From the NCBI GenBank assembly GCA_026398815.1, contig JAPLSA010000010.1, positions 1 to 64,000 on the forward strand: a DNA stretch of 64,000 nucleotides, given 5' to 3'. Below are positions 38,148 through 46,894 of this stretch, piece by piece. The notes below the pieces were generated by a model, which did no database searches, had not been told where the DNA came from, and saw nothing but the letters and a program-made list of their open reading frames with translations. Each line of letters starts with the position of its first letter. Positions within the stretch are counted from its first letter, which is position 1. This DNA is from Gammaproteobacteria bacterium. Lineage in GTDB: Bacteria > Pseudomonadota > Gammaproteobacteria > Nevskiales > Nevskiaceae. Position numbers and translations under genes: made by a program.

Positions 38148-38790
38148 AGAACACCGCGCGCTCGATGAGGAAGTACGACACCACCAGCGCGCCGGTATAG
38201 AACACGCTGACCGCAGCTGCAGCGGCGATCCGCACGGCGATGCCGGAATGGCCGGTCTCGCGATAGGCGTAGGCCGCGGCGGCGCCGAGCAGCGCCTCGG
38301 GCAGCAGCACGTAGTCGGCGATGCCGTAATGGCTGCCGACATTGCGCGGCCGCCACAGATCGAAGACCGGCGCGGCCCATTCCGAGGCGCCGAACACCAG
38401 CAGCGCCAGCACGCCGGCCAGCGGCACCGAGCCGCGTGCCGCCAGCAGCACCCAGAACAGCGGAATCACCCACATGCCGGCCATGTAGGCCGGGACATGC
38501 TGGCCGATCCTCGGCGCTCCGAGATCCGGAAAGTGCAGGATGCCGACCAGCTGCGACAGCACCCAGTCCGGCACCACCTGGAACACCGACAGCGGCAGCA
38601 GAAAGGCCCACAGGCCGAACCAGTGGCCGTGGCCGCTGCTGCGCGCGAACAGCGGCAGCAGCAGGTTGTAGCCGATCACCAGCGCCAGTACCGCCAGCCC
38701 GAGCTTTGGCGTGTGCAGGTACTGGAACGCGGCCCAGCCGCCGGCGGCGAGCAGGCCGTTGAGGATCAGCGCATCGCGCAGTTCACGCAT
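38146..38790 (-). CDS. Hypothetical integral membrane protein
   Basis: 214 residues with about six hydrophobic segments. A loop containing WRPRNVGSHYGIADY separates the fourth and fifth. No family is recognised. It follows the glutathione peroxidase gene by 20 bases on the same strand and is probably cotranscribed with it. A role in redox or stress physiology would be speculation. Confidence 0.72.
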   Translation of the reverse strand: MRELRDALILNGLLAAGGWAAFQYLHTPKLGLAVLALVIGYNLLLPLFARSSGHGHWFGLWAFLLPLSVFQVVPDWVLSQLVGILHFPDLGAPRIGQHVPAYMAGMWVIPLFWVLLAARGSVPLAGVLALLVFGASEWAAPVFDLWRPRNVGSHYGIADYVLLPEALLGAAAAYAYRETGHSGIAVRIAAAAAVSVFYTGALVVSYFLIERAVF

Positions 38791-38810
38791 GGGCAGCAGC
38801 TGCGTCCGGC

Positions 38811-39296
38811 TCAGGCGGCAAGCAGCTTCTCGATGTCCTTGGCGATCGACGCCGGCGTATCGATCGAGCCGTAGCGCTTCAGCACCTCGCCGTCCTTGCC
38901 GACCAGGAACTTGGTGAAGTTCCACTTGATCGCTTCCGAACCGAGGATGCCCTTCTCCTCGCTCTTCAGGAACTTGTAGAGCGGGTGGGCGTCGTCGCCG
39001 TTGACCTTGATCTTGGCGAACATCGGGAAGCTGACGTCGTAGGTCAGCGAGCAGAACTGCTGGATTTCCTTCTCGTCGCCCGGCTCCTGATGACCGAACT
39101 GGTCGCAGGGGAAGCCGAGGATCTCGACGCCCCGGTCCTTGAGCTTGCGGTAGCTCTCTTCCAGACCCTTGTACTGCGGCGTGAAGCCGCACTTGGACGC
39201 GACGTTGACGATCAAGAGGACCTTGCCCTTGTAGGCGTCGAGCTTGACCGATCGGCCGTCGATGGTGGTGGCGCTGAAATCGTAGATCGAGGACAT
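38811..39296 (-). CDS. Glutathione peroxidase (Cys type)
   Basis: 161 residues of the BtuE/GPx family, reducing hydroperoxides with thioredoxin or glutathione. The peroxidatic residue is Cys36 in VNVASKCGFTPQY, where animal enzymes have selenocysteine. The second conserved site is GFPCDQFGHQEPG with its Gln, and the third is KWNFTKFLV with Trp and Asn. Length is standard. It lies upstream of a hypothetical membrane gene on the minus strand. Confidence 0.96.
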   Translation of the reverse strand: MSSIYDFSATTIDGRSVKLDAYKGKVLLIVNVASKCGFTPQYKGLEESYRKLKDRGVEILGFPCDQFGHQEPGDEKEIQQFCSLTYDVSFPMFAKIKVNGDDAHPLYKFLKSEEKGILGSEAIKWNFTKFLVGKDGEVLKRYGSIDTPASIAKDIEKLLAA

Positions 39297-39320
39297 CGCA
39301 GACTCCGGTGACGGGGATGC

Positions 39321-39352
39321 AACGAAAGCGGGCCGACTCGTCGTCGGCCCGC
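39321..39352 (-). terminator. Terminator of the acyl-CoA dehydrogenase gene
   Basis: A 10-bp perfect stem (gcgggccgac / gtcggcccgc on the + strand) with a 5-base loop. On the minus strand it is followed by TTTCGTT. It lies about 32 bases after the stop. Confidence 0.8.
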
Positions 39353-39383
39353 CGGGTTCATCGATGATGCCGCGCGGGCGAAC

Positions 39384-41129
39384 TCAGAAGTTGGCCGCGT
39401 CCAGCGCCATCAGCTCGCTGGCCGGCTGGCGCACGTTGGCGCACAGGCTCATCACCTGCGGCAGCATGCGGGCCGCGAAGAACTGCGCGGTGTTCAGCTT
39501 CTGGGCCTTGAAGGTCTCGTCGTTGGTGTTGATCGCGGCCTTGGCCATGCGCAGCCAGTTGTAGCCGAGATAGGTCAGGCAGAACGCGCGCTGGAAGTCG
39601 ACCGCGCCGAAGCCGGCATCGTCCGGATTGGTCTTGAACGATTCCTGCAGCCAGGCGGTGGTCTTTTCCAGCTCGTCCAGCGCTTCGCGGAGCGGCTTGG
39701 CGATGAAGCCGAGCGGCGCATCGCCGGTCGATTCCGAGCGGACCTTGGCGAAGAAGCGCTGCGCCAGCCGGCCGTTGTGCATCATCAGCTTGCGGCGCAC
39801 CAGGTCCATCGCCTGGATGCCGTTGGTGCCTTCGTAGAGGCACAGGATCTTGGCGTCGCGCATGATCTGCTCGACCCCGTGCTCGCGGATGAAGCCGTGG
39901 CCGCCGTAGACCTGCACGGCAGTCGAGCCCAGCTCCACGGCCGCATCGGTGCAGAAGCTCTTGACCAGCGGCGTGTTCAGTTCGACCCAGTCGTTGGCTT
40001 CCTCGCGGACCGCCGGGTCCGGGTGGTGGTGCGCCATGTCGACGTACATGCCGGTCTCGTAGGCCAGCACGCGGGCACCTTCGGTGGTCGCCTTCATCGT
40101 CAGCAGCATCCGGCGCACGTCCGGGTGGTCGATGATCGTCGCGCCGCCGTTGAAGGCCTTGCCCTGCTTGCGGTCCTTGGCGTAGGCGATGGCGTTCTGG
40201 GTGGCCAGCTCGCACAGGCCGAGGCCCTGCATGCCGACCAGGATGCGCGCTAGGTTCATCATCACGAACATGTTCTGGATGCCGGTGTTCTGCGCACCGA
40301 CCAGCCAGCCCTGGGCACCGTCGAACTGCAGCGAGCAGGTGCAGGAGCCGTGAATGCCCATCTTGTGCTCGATGGACGTGCAGGTGACCTTGTTGCGGGC
40401 GCCGAGCGTGCCGTCGTCATTGACCAGGAACTTCGGCACCACGAAGGTCGACAGGCCCTTCACGCCGGCCGGCGAGTCGGTCGCCCGGGCCAGCACGAAG
40501 TGGATGATGTTGTCGGCCATCTGGTGTTCGCCAGAGGTGATGAAGATCTTGCCGCCTTCCAGCGAGAACGAGCCGTCGCCGTTCGGCGTGGCCTTGGTCT
40601 TCACCGCGCCGAGGTCGGAACCGGCCTGCGGTTCGGTCAGGCACATGGTGCCGGTCCATTCGCCGGTCGCCAGCTTCGGCAGGTATTTCTGCTTGATCTC
40701 GTCCGAGCCGCTGGCGAGGATGCCCTCGAAGCAGCCGACCGTCAGGCCCGGGTACAGCGCGAAGGCGACATCCGCCGAGCACAGCATCTCGTCGATCACC
40801 TTGGCCAGCGTATACGGCAGCCCGGCGCCGCCCCATTCGCTGGGGTTGGCGATGCCGACCCAGCCGGCTTCCTGGTACTGCTTGTAGACCTCGATGAAGC
40901 CCTTCGGCACCGTCACTTCGCCGTTCGACAGCTTGCAGCCTTCGGCGTCGCCGGGCGCGTTCAGCGGCGCCACCTGGCCCTGGATGAACTTGGCCGCTTC
41001 CTCGATCAGGCCGTTCAGCGTGTCCGGCGTGGCATCGGCCAGGGCCGGCATCTCGGTCAGGGAACCGACGTTCAGGACGTCGTTGAGGACAAACTGGATT
41101 TCGCGCACGGGCGCAGCGTAGGTCGCCAT
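39384..41129 (-). CDS. Acyl-CoA dehydrogenase, DmdC-like with C-terminal extension
   Basis: 581-residue FAD enzyme of the large acyl-CoA dehydrogenase subgroup that includes DmdC (3-methylmercaptopropionyl-CoA dehydrogenase). An N-terminal extension of about 40 residues precedes the ACAD core. FAD and substrate motifs include CLTEPQAGSDLG and IFITSGEHQM. The catalytic base is expected at Glu433 in LYEGTNGIQAMDL. The C-terminal 110 residues (AcylCoA_DH_C-like) end in MALDAANF. The real substrate could be an ordinary fatty acyl-CoA. A long inverted repeat lies just upstream. Confidence 0.93.
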   Translation of the reverse strand: MATYAAPVREIQFVLNDVLNVGSLTEMPALADATPDTLNGLIEEAAKFIQGQVAPLNAPGDAEGCKLSNGEVTVPKGFIEVYKQYQEAGWVGIANPSEWGGAGLPYTLAKVIDEMLCSADVAFALYPGLTVGCFEGILASGSDEIKQKYLPKLATGEWTGTMCLTEPQAGSDLGAVKTKATPNGDGSFSLEGGKIFITSGEHQMADNIIHFVLARATDSPAGVKGLSTFVVPKFLVNDDGTLGARNKVTCTSIEHKMGIHGSCTCSLQFDGAQGWLVGAQNTGIQNMFVMMNLARILVGMQGLGLCELATQNAIAYAKDRKQGKAFNGGATIIDHPDVRRMLLTMKATTEGARVLAYETGMYVDMAHHHPDPAVREEANDWVELNTPLVKSFCTDAAVELGSTAVQVYGGHGFIREHGVEQIMRDAKILCLYEGTNGIQAMDLVRRKLMMHNGRLAQRFFAKVRSESTGDAPLGFIAKPLREALDELEKTTAWLQESFKTNPDDAGFGAVDFQRAFCLTYLGYNWLRMAKAAINTNDETFKAQKLNTAQFFAARMLPQVMSLCANVRQPASELMALDAANF

Positions 41130-41160
41130 GACTAAAGCAACTCCGGTTCAGGATGGAATG

Positions 41161-41215
41161 GGTTTATCGGCGCCGCCTCGCGCCTGGGCACCTGACAAGG
41201 CGGCGCGGATAAACC
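41161..41215. repeat. Long inverted repeat upstream of the acyl-CoA dehydrogenase
   Basis: Two 17-base arms, 41161-41177 (ggtttatcggcgccgcc) and 41199-41215 (ggcggcgcggataaacc), are inverted copies with a single mismatch, separated by 21 bases. The repeat begins 31 bases upstream of the gene's start. The AT-rich ends (TTTATC/GATAAA) stand out from the GC-rich background. A transcript across it would form a stable hairpin in the 5' leader, and as DNA it could be a regulator site. No T-tract supports termination. Confidence 0.7.
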
Positions 41216-41324
41216 GGTCGTTCAGGTGAAAGGCTAGCACGAAGGCCTCCGGCATCGGCCGGCGCTGCGTCATCTGCGGGACAGCCCGGTGCTGGGGATG
41301 TCCCGAACTTTCGACGACCGGGGC

Positions 41325-41855
41325 CTACAGCGGCGTGCTCGCTTCCGGGTAGGCGACGAAGCGGAGTTCCACGCCGGCGGCGCGGGCCGCGCTCGCCACT
41401 TCAGCGCGGTGCTGGTCCGGGCCGAGGTAGATCAGGATCATGCCGCTCAGGTCCTCGCCGTGGTGGGCTTCGAGCGCCGCCAGCAGCGTGCGCCGGTTGC
41501 GCTCCGGGTCTGGCCCGGCCACGCCGAGGTAGTCGCGTTCGCGGGCGGCCGCCTGCATCTTGCTGCCGAGTTCGGCGATGTCCTGCGCTTCCGGCGCCGG
41601 CTCCAGCATCGCGAAGAAATAGAAGCTGTCGAGCTCCGGCGGCACCTGGGTGCCGGCCAGCCGCATCGCGGTATCCAGATTGAATGCGGCCGCCGGGGTT
41701 CCCGCCGGTCCGGGGGCTGGCGCGCTGGCGGCCACCACCGGCGGCGGCAGGTCCGACGGCGCACGCCAGGCCAGCGCCAGCGCGGCGGCGATGCCGACCA
41801 GGATCAGCGCGGCGGTCCGGAAATCGCGCGAGGGCAGCGGGGGCGTTGCGGTCAT
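41325..41855 (-). CDS. Hypothetical exported or membrane-anchored protein
   Basis: 176 residues. One hydrophobic segment (about 15-30) follows a basic start, then a Pro/Ala-rich linker. The rest is a compact alpha/beta domain: FNLDTAMRLAGTQVPPELDS, then a helical stretch and, near the end, GMILIYLGPDQHRAEVASAA, which looks like a nucleotide-sugar or HAD-like turn but is not diagnostic. No family recognised. The start at 41855 excludes an upstream extension with non-coding composition. It is divergent from yajC. Confidence 0.68.
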   Translation of the reverse strand: MTATPPLPSRDFRTAALILVGIAAALALAWRAPSDLPPPVVAASAPAPGPAGTPAAAFNLDTAMRLAGTQVPPELDSFYFFAMLEPAPEAQDIAELGSKMQAAARERDYLGVAGPDPERNRRTLLAALEAHHGEDLSGMILIYLGPDQHRAEVASAARAAGVELRFVAYPEASTPL

Positions 41856-41982
41856 CGGAAGGCGGGGCGAGCGGGAAACGGGTCGGCATGCTAGCACTGC
41901 CGCAGCCGGCTTCCGGCCGCGGACGACCGCCGCAAACCGCCGCTGCGGTGCGCTTCCGGCGCGGACGGTCGGCAAAAGGCCG

Positions 41983-41993
41983 TGTGGCATAAT
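41983..41993 (+). promoter_or_regulatory. Extended -10 element of the yajC-secD-secF operon
   Basis: TGTGGCATAAT, with CATAAT at 41988-41993 as the -10, lies 34 bases before the GTG of yajC. The expected -35 region is poor in sequence, so this may rely on the extended -10. It is the only TATAAT-like site in the 170-base divergent gap. Confidence 0.6.
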
Positions 41994-42027
41994 CCAGCCC
42001 CATTTGCCGCCTGCCCAGGTTTCCGAC

Positions 42028-42369
42028 GTGCTGGAATTGCTCGATCTGCTGATCCCGGTTGCCCACGCCCAGACTGCCGCGCCGCAGCCGCCGGGCCTGC
42101 TGGCCTCCATCTGGCCGCTGCTGGTGATGCTGCCGCTGTTCTACTTCCTGCTGCTGCGGCCGCAGATGAAGCGGTCCAAGGAAACCCGCGACATGCTGTC
42201 GAAGCTCGCCAAGGGCGACGAGGTGGTGTCCAGCGGTGGCCTGGCTGGCCGCATCACGGCGATCGGCGAGAACTATCTGACCGTCGAAGTCGCCGACAAG
42301 ATCGAGGTCAAGTTCCAGAAGGCCGCGATCACCACCGTGCTGCCGAAGGGCACGCTGAAGAACCTGTAG
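42028..42369 (+). CDS. yajC: Preprotein translocase accessory subunit YajC
   Basis: 113 residues. The N-terminal LIPVAHAQ segment and one membrane helix (LLASIWPLLVMLPLFYFLLL, about residues 22-44) precede the cytoplasmic RPQMKRSKETRDMLSKL helix and the small beta domain GDEVVSSGGLAGRITAIG. It binds SecDF. The start is the GTG at 42028, as no ATG precedes the Ala-Gln region. It is the first gene of yajC-secD-secF. Confidence 0.95.
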   Translation: MLELLDLLIPVAHAQTAAPQPPGLLASIWPLLVMLPLFYFLLLRPQMKRSKETRDMLSKLAKGDEVVSSGGLAGRITAIGENYLTVEVADKIEVKFQKAAITTVLPKGTLKNL

Positions 42370-42492
42370 TTCCCAGCGCCTGGCGGTTGCCCCGGCGGCC
42401 CGCCGGATCGACCGCCGCCGCTGACCGACCCGCTGACCGCGTATCCCGGCGCGCCGTCAACGCCGCCGCCCCCCGCAGCCCGACGAACCGCC

Positions 42493-44361
42493 ATGCATCA
42501 CTACCCTTTCTGGAAGCCCGTGACGCTTGTCATCGTCACGCTGCTCGGCGCGCTGTACGCGCTGCCGAATCTCTATGGCGAAGACCTCGCGGTGCAGATC
42601 AGCACCAGCTCCGGTGACCCGCTGCCGGCCAGCTTCGGCGACACCGTGGCCAAGACGCTGGACACCGAAAAGCTGAGCACCTCCGGCTCGGCGCTCGAAG
42701 GCAGCCAGTGGGTCGTGCGCTTCGGCACGCCGGAAGCGCAGCTCAAGGCCGTGGATGCGCTGAAGCGTGATCTCGATGGGCAGGGCTATGTCACCGCGCT
42801 GAATCTTGCGTCGCGGACGCCGAAGTGGCTGTCAGCGCTCGGCGGCAAGCCGATGGCGCTCGGCCTCGACCTGCGCGGCGGCGTGCACTTCCTGCTGCAG
42901 GTGGCGGTGGAAGACGTCAAGAAGGCCGCCGTCGAACGGCTGATCAACGACGTGCCCAAACTGCTGCGCGATCAGGACATCCGCTACACCGGACGGCGCA
43001 AGGCCGGCGAGGCGATCGTCATCGAATTCGCCGACGCCGACCGGCTCGACAAGGCACGCAGCGCCATCGCCAAGGAAAACCGCGACCTGACCCTGAGCAC
43101 GCCGCCGGATGCCGCCGGGCCGGCGCTGCAGGTGGCGCTGTCGGACATCGCCGCCAAGAAGCTGATCGACGACGCCGTCGACAAGAACCTGATCACGCTG
43201 CGCAACCGCGTCAACCAGTTCGGCGTTGCCGAGCCGATCGTCCAGCGCCAGGGCGCCGACCGCATCGTCGTGCAGCTGCCCGGCGTGCAGGACCCGACCC
43301 GGGTCAAGGAACTGCTTGGCGCCACCGCTACCCTCGAGTACCGGGCGGTCGACGAAAACGCCGACGCCAATGCCGCCGCCGCCAGCGGCGTGATCCCGCT
43401 CGGCGACGAGCTGTACTACGAGCGCGGCAGCCGCCGGCCGTTCCTGCTGAAGCGGGAAGCGATCGCCAGCGGTGCCGAGCTGACCAGCGCCCAGCCGACC
43501 GTCGACCATGAGTCGGGCACACCGGCGGTCAGCGTCACGCTCGACGCCAGCGGCGCCAAGCGGATGCTGGATTTCACCTCGAAGAACGTCGGCAAGCTGA
43601 TGGCCGTGGTCTATCGCGAGACCGAGATCAAGACCACCTACAACGCCCGGGGCGACGCCATCCGCGAGCGTCGCGACGTGCAGGAAGTGATTTCCGCCGC
43701 GACCATCCGCGGCGTCTTCGGCAGCCGCTTCCAGACCACGGGTCTGTCGAGCCGCGAAGCCCACGACCTCGCTGACCTGCTGAAGGCCGGCGCGCTGGTA
43801 GCGCCGATCGAGATCATCGAGGAACGCACGATCGGCCCGAGCCTCGGCGCCGACAACATTCGCCGTGGCATGTCGGCCGCACTGCTGGGCCTCGGCCTGG
43901 TGATGGTGTTCATGGTCGTCTACTACCGCGTGTTCGGCCTGTTCGCGATCGCAGCACTCACCGCCAACCTGCTGCTGCTGACCGCCGTGCTGTCGCTGTT
44001 CCAGGCCACGCTGACAATGCCCGGCATCGCCGGCATCGTGCTGCACATGGGCATCGCGGTGGACGCCAACGTGCTGATCTACGAGCGCATCCGCGAGGAG
44101 TTGCGCGCTGGGCTCAAGCCGCATCAGGCCATCGACGCCGGCTACGACCGTGCCTTCCTGACCATCGCCGACGCCAACGTCACCGTGCTGATCGGCACCC
44201 TGATCCTGTTCTTCCTCGGCGCCGGTGCGCTGAAGGGCTTCGCGATCACCCTGGCCATCGGCATCGTGACCTCGCAGTTCACCGCCATCGTCGGCAGCCG
44301 CACGCTGGCGCATTGGGTGTTCGGCAAGCGCAGCAACCTCAAAGATCTGCCGATCTGGTAA
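42493..44361 (+). CDS. secD: Protein translocase subunit SecD
   Basis: 622-residue inner-membrane protein that uses the proton gradient to pull exported proteins to the periplasm. One N-terminal helix (about 8-28) is followed by the large P1 periplasmic domain with GGKPMALGLDLRGGVHFLLQ (D1 motif region). The membrane part has the D4-type motif GIAGIVLHMGIAVDANVLIY and RIREELRAG. The length matches the E. coli protein (about 615). It is separated from secF by 15 bases. Confidence 0.97.
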   Translation: MHHYPFWKPVTLVIVTLLGALYALPNLYGEDLAVQISTSSGDPLPASFGDTVAKTLDTEKLSTSGSALEGSQWVVRFGTPEAQLKAVDALKRDLDGQGYVTALNLASRTPKWLSALGGKPMALGLDLRGGVHFLLQVAVEDVKKAAVERLINDVPKLLRDQDIRYTGRRKAGEAIVIEFADADRLDKARSAIAKENRDLTLSTPPDAAGPALQVALSDIAAKKLIDDAVDKNLITLRNRVNQFGVAEPIVQRQGADRIVVQLPGVQDPTRVKELLGATATLEYRAVDENADANAAAASGVIPLGDELYYERGSRRPFLLKREAIASGAELTSAQPTVDHESGTPAVSVTLDASGAKRMLDFTSKNVGKLMAVVYRETEIKTTYNARGDAIRERRDVQEVISAATIRGVFGSRFQTTGLSSREAHDLADLLKAGALVAPIEIIEERTIGPSLGADNIRRGMSAALLGLGLVMVFMVVYYRVFGLFAIAALTANLLLLTAVLSLFQATLTMPGIAGIVLHMGIAVDANVLIYERIREELRAGLKPHQAIDAGYDRAFLTIADANVTVLIGTLILFFLGAGALKGFAITLAIGIVTSQFTAIVGSRTLAHWVFGKRSNLKDLPIW

Positions 44362-44376
44362 CCCGGAGCTGAGCCA

Positions 44377-45342
44377 ATGAAAGTGTTCGCGAATGTTCCG
44401 AAGTTCGACTTCATGCGCCAGCGCAAGGTTGGCCTGGCGCTGTCGGCGCTGCTGACCACCGCCTCGATCTTGCTGGTGATCTTCCGGGGCCTGAACTTCG
44501 GCATCGACTTCACCGGCGGCGTGCTGGTCGAAGTGGCGTTTCCGCAGTCCGTGCAGCTCGAGAAGGTCCGCGAGGACCTCGCCAAGGGCGGCTACCAGCA
44601 CGGCGTGGTGCAGTATTTCGGCGGCTCGTCGACGGTGCTGATCCGCCTGCCGCCGAACTCGGAAACCTCGGCCAGCTTGAGCACCAAGGTGCTGGCAGCG
44701 GTCGGTGCCGGCGAGGCTGGTGTCGAGATGCGCCGTGTCGAATTCGTCGGTCCGCAGGTCGGCGAGGAGCTGAGCGAGAAAGGCTCCATCGCGATGCTGG
44801 TGGCCTTTGGCCTGATCGCCGCGTTCATCGCCTTCCGCTTCGAATGGAAGTTCGCGATCGGCGCGATCGCGGCCCTGGTCCACGACGCGGTGATGGTGCT
44901 CGGCTTCCTGTCGCTGGCCTGGGTCGAGTTCGATCTGACCACCTTGGCGGCGATCCTGGCGCTGATCGGCTATTCGAACAACGAAACCATCGTCATCTTC
45001 GACCGCGTGCGCGAGAACCTGATCAAGACCCGCAAGGCGACGGTGTTCGAAGTGGTGAACCTGTCCGTCAACCAGACCCTGCTGCGTTCGATCATCACCC
45101 ACGTCACCACCTTGCTGGTCTGCGTCGCGCTGTTCACGCTTGGCGGATCGACGGTGCACAGCTTCTCGGTGTCGATGATCGTCGGCGTGATCGTCGCGAC
45201 CTACTCGTCGATCTACGTCTCGACCGGGCTTGCGGTCGCGCTCGGCGTCACCCGCGACGACTTGCTGCCGCCGGAAGAAAAGGACGAGAAGGTCCGCGCC
45301 GAAAAGCAGGCCAAGGCCGAGAACGACGGCGCGGTGGTCTGA
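44377..45342 (+). CDS. secF: Protein translocase subunit SecF
   Basis: 321-residue partner of SecD. A first helix near 25-45 leads to GLNFGIDFTGGVLVEV. The C-terminal five helices contain FSLAWVEFDL-type membrane segments, GYSNNETIVIFDRVREN (the SecF conserved motif) and NQTLLRSIITHVTTLLV. The C-terminal tail is Lys/Glu-rich. A strong terminator closes the operon. Confidence 0.97.
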   Translation: MKVFANVPKFDFMRQRKVGLALSALLTTASILLVIFRGLNFGIDFTGGVLVEVAFPQSVQLEKVREDLAKGGYQHGVVQYFGGSSTVLIRLPPNSETSASLSTKVLAAVGAGEAGVEMRRVEFVGPQVGEELSEKGSIAMLVAFGLIAAFIAFRFEWKFAIGAIAALVHDAVMVLGFLSLAWVEFDLTTLAAILALIGYSNNETIVIFDRVRENLIKTRKATVFEVVNLSVNQTLLRSIITHVTTLLVCVALFTLGGSTVHSFSVSMIVGVIVATYSSIYVSTGLAVALGVTRDDLLPPEEKDEKVRAEKQAKAENDGAVV

Positions 45343-45368
45343 GGCGCACCGAGGTCTTTCGTTGTCCA

Positions 45369-45395
45369 CCAGGCCCCGCTACCAGCGGGGCCTGG
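45369..45395 (+). terminator. Terminator of the sec operon
   Basis: A 12-bp perfect stem (ccaggccccgct / agcggggcctgg) with a 3-base loop, extended by A-T at its base, 26 bases after the secF stop. It is followed by TCGTTTC. Confidence 0.85.
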
Positions 45396-45473
45396 TCGTT
45401 TCAGGCCTTCGCAGCGGTAGTAGCGGCGCGCGGCCGATTGCGAGGCCGGTATTGGCACTCTAGGATCAGAAAC

Positions 45474-45731
45474 ATGCGCACCGAACTCGTGACCACGCTG
45501 AAGCAGCAGACCAGCGAACTGCTGGCGGATCTGGCGCGCGATCGCCAGCCGATCCTGATCACGCAGCACGGATTGCCAAGCGCCTACCTCGTTGACACCG
45601 ACACCTTCGAAGCCCTGCAGCGCAAGCTGGACGTGCTGGAAGGTATCGCTCGTGGCGAACGCGCCATCGACGATGGCCGGGTGCTGAGCCATGAAGCTGC
45701 CGGACGCCGCCTGGGTCGATGGCTCGACTGA
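45474..45731 (+). CDS. Type II toxin-antitoxin antitoxin, Phd/YefM-like
   Basis: 85 residues. It has a small N-terminal DNA-binding module (TELVTTLKQQTSELLADLA, then PILITQHGLPSAYLVD) resembling the Phd/YefM and RelB-type antitoxins. The C-terminal part (about 45-85) should be flexible and wrap the toxin. It overlaps the toxin gene by 13 bases. Regulation by autorepression is expected from the family. The pair lies alone between the sec terminator and suhB. Confidence 0.85.
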   Translation: MRTELVTTLKQQTSELLADLARDRQPILITQHGLPSAYLVDTDTFEALQRKLDVLEGIARGERAIDDGRVLSHEAAGRRLGRWLD

Positions 45732-46021
45732 TCTGGACCGAGCCGGCAGTCGAAGATCTCGAAGCGATCGCCGATTACATCGCGCTCGACAATCCTCAGG
45801 CCGCCCGTGCGCTGGTGGCGCGGGTCTACCGGCACGCGGGACAGCTGGCGCTGCACCCGCGGAGCGGGACGCGAATTCCTGAGTTCGATAGCGAATTCCA
45901 TCGGCAGCTGATCGAGCCACCGTATCGGGTCATCTACCGGGTCGATGCCGACACCGTGTACCTGCTGCACGTGATGCGGACCGAGCGCCTGCTTCGGCCG
46001 GAACGGCTGCCGCCGACCTAG
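45719..46021 (+). CDS. Type II toxin, RelE/ParE family
   Basis: 100 residues of the RelE/ParE fold. The opening IWTEPAVEDLEAIADYI helix is followed by ALHPRSGTRIPEF, EPPYRVIYRVDADTVYLLHVMRTER in pieces (PYRVIYRVDADT; VYLLHVMRTER) with the Arg and His expected of mRNA interferases or gyrase-targeting ParE. Which of the two it is cannot be told. It is translationally coupled to its antitoxin. Confidence 0.9.
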   Translation: MARLIWTEPAVEDLEAIADYIALDNPQAARALVARVYRHAGQLALHPRSGTRIPEFDSEFHRQLIEPPYRVIYRVDADTVYLLHVMRTERLLRPERLPPT

Positions 46022-46030
46022 CTCTCGCCT

Positions 46031-46837
46031 TCAGGCTTCCGTCGCCGGCTCGATCGGCCGCGCCACGCCGCGCAGGGCTTCGGCCAGCTGGGCGTGCAAC
46101 TTGTGCGGTGCGGCCAGGATGTGGCCGCTGCTCATCACGTCGCCCCGGGCGTCGTAGAGGTCGGTGACGGTGCCGCCGGCTTCCTGCACCAGCACGATGC
46201 CGGCGGCCATGTCCCAGGGCTTGAGATCCAGTTCGAAGAAGCCGTCGAGCCGGCCGGCAGCGACATAGGCCAGATCGAGCGCGGCCGAGCCGGCGCGGCG
46301 GATGCCGGCCGAGTTGCCGGCGATGGTCTTCAGCATCGGCAGGTAGGCGTCGAGCAGTTCCGGCTTCAGCGGCACCCCGGTGCCGATCAGCGCGCTGTCG
46401 AGTTCCTTGGCGGTGCTGCCGCGGATCTTGCGGTTGTTCAAGGTGGCGCCGGAGCCCCGGGTGGCGCAGTACAGGTCTTGCGTGCAGGGCGCATAGATCA
46501 CGCCGTGCTCGAGCTTGCCGCGCACCTGGATGCCGATCGACACCGCGAAATGCGGCAGGCCGTGCAGGAAATTGGTGGTGCCGTCGAGCGGGTCGATGAT
46601 CCAGACCACTTCGTTGTTGCCACTGGCGCCGCCTTCCTCGCCGAGGATCGCGTGCTGCGGATAGGCCTTGCGGATGATCTTGACGATCTCGGCCTCGGCA
46701 CTCCTGTCGACCTGGGTCACGAAATCGTTGCGGCCCTTGCTTTCGACGGTCAGCTGATCGACCCGGTCGAGGCTGCGCATGATGAAGTTGCCGGCGGAGC
46801 GGGCAGCACTGACGGCGATGTTGACGAGCGGATGCAT
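46031..46837 (-). CDS. suhB: Inositol monophosphatase family protein SuhB
   Basis: 268 residues. Lithium-sensitive Mg2+ phosphatase motifs are present: DFVTQVDRSAEAE, ILGEEGG, IDPLDGTTNFLHGLP with the catalytic Asp cluster, and LKPWDMAAGIVLVQEAGG. SuhB also joins the rRNA antitermination complex. The start at 46837 (MHPLVNIAVSAARSAG) is the family start. An extension to 46897 would add a basic non-homologous stretch. It is divergent from trmJ, and the 87-base gap holds a perfect palindrome. Confidence 0.96.
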   Translation of the reverse strand: MHPLVNIAVSAARSAGNFIMRSLDRVDQLTVESKGRNDFVTQVDRSAEAEIVKIIRKAYPQHAILGEEGGASGNNEVVWIIDPLDGTTNFLHGLPHFAVSIGIQVRGKLEHGVIYAPCTQDLYCATRGSGATLNNRKIRGSTAKELDSALIGTGVPLKPELLDAYLPMLKTIAGNSAGIRRAGSAALDLAYVAAGRLDGFFELDLKPWDMAAGIVLVQEAGGTVTDLYDARGDVMSSGHILAAPHKLHAQLAEALRGVARPIEPATEA

Positions 46838-46894
46838 GGCGGGGAAGCGGGTCCGGTGAACGAGGCTGCGGCGCAAGACTGGCGTCCGCACGAT

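Noticed and set aside
42832-45369. 845-codon minus-strand frame opposite secD and secF
   Set aside because: No domains and typical shadow composition, while secD and secF are unmistakable.
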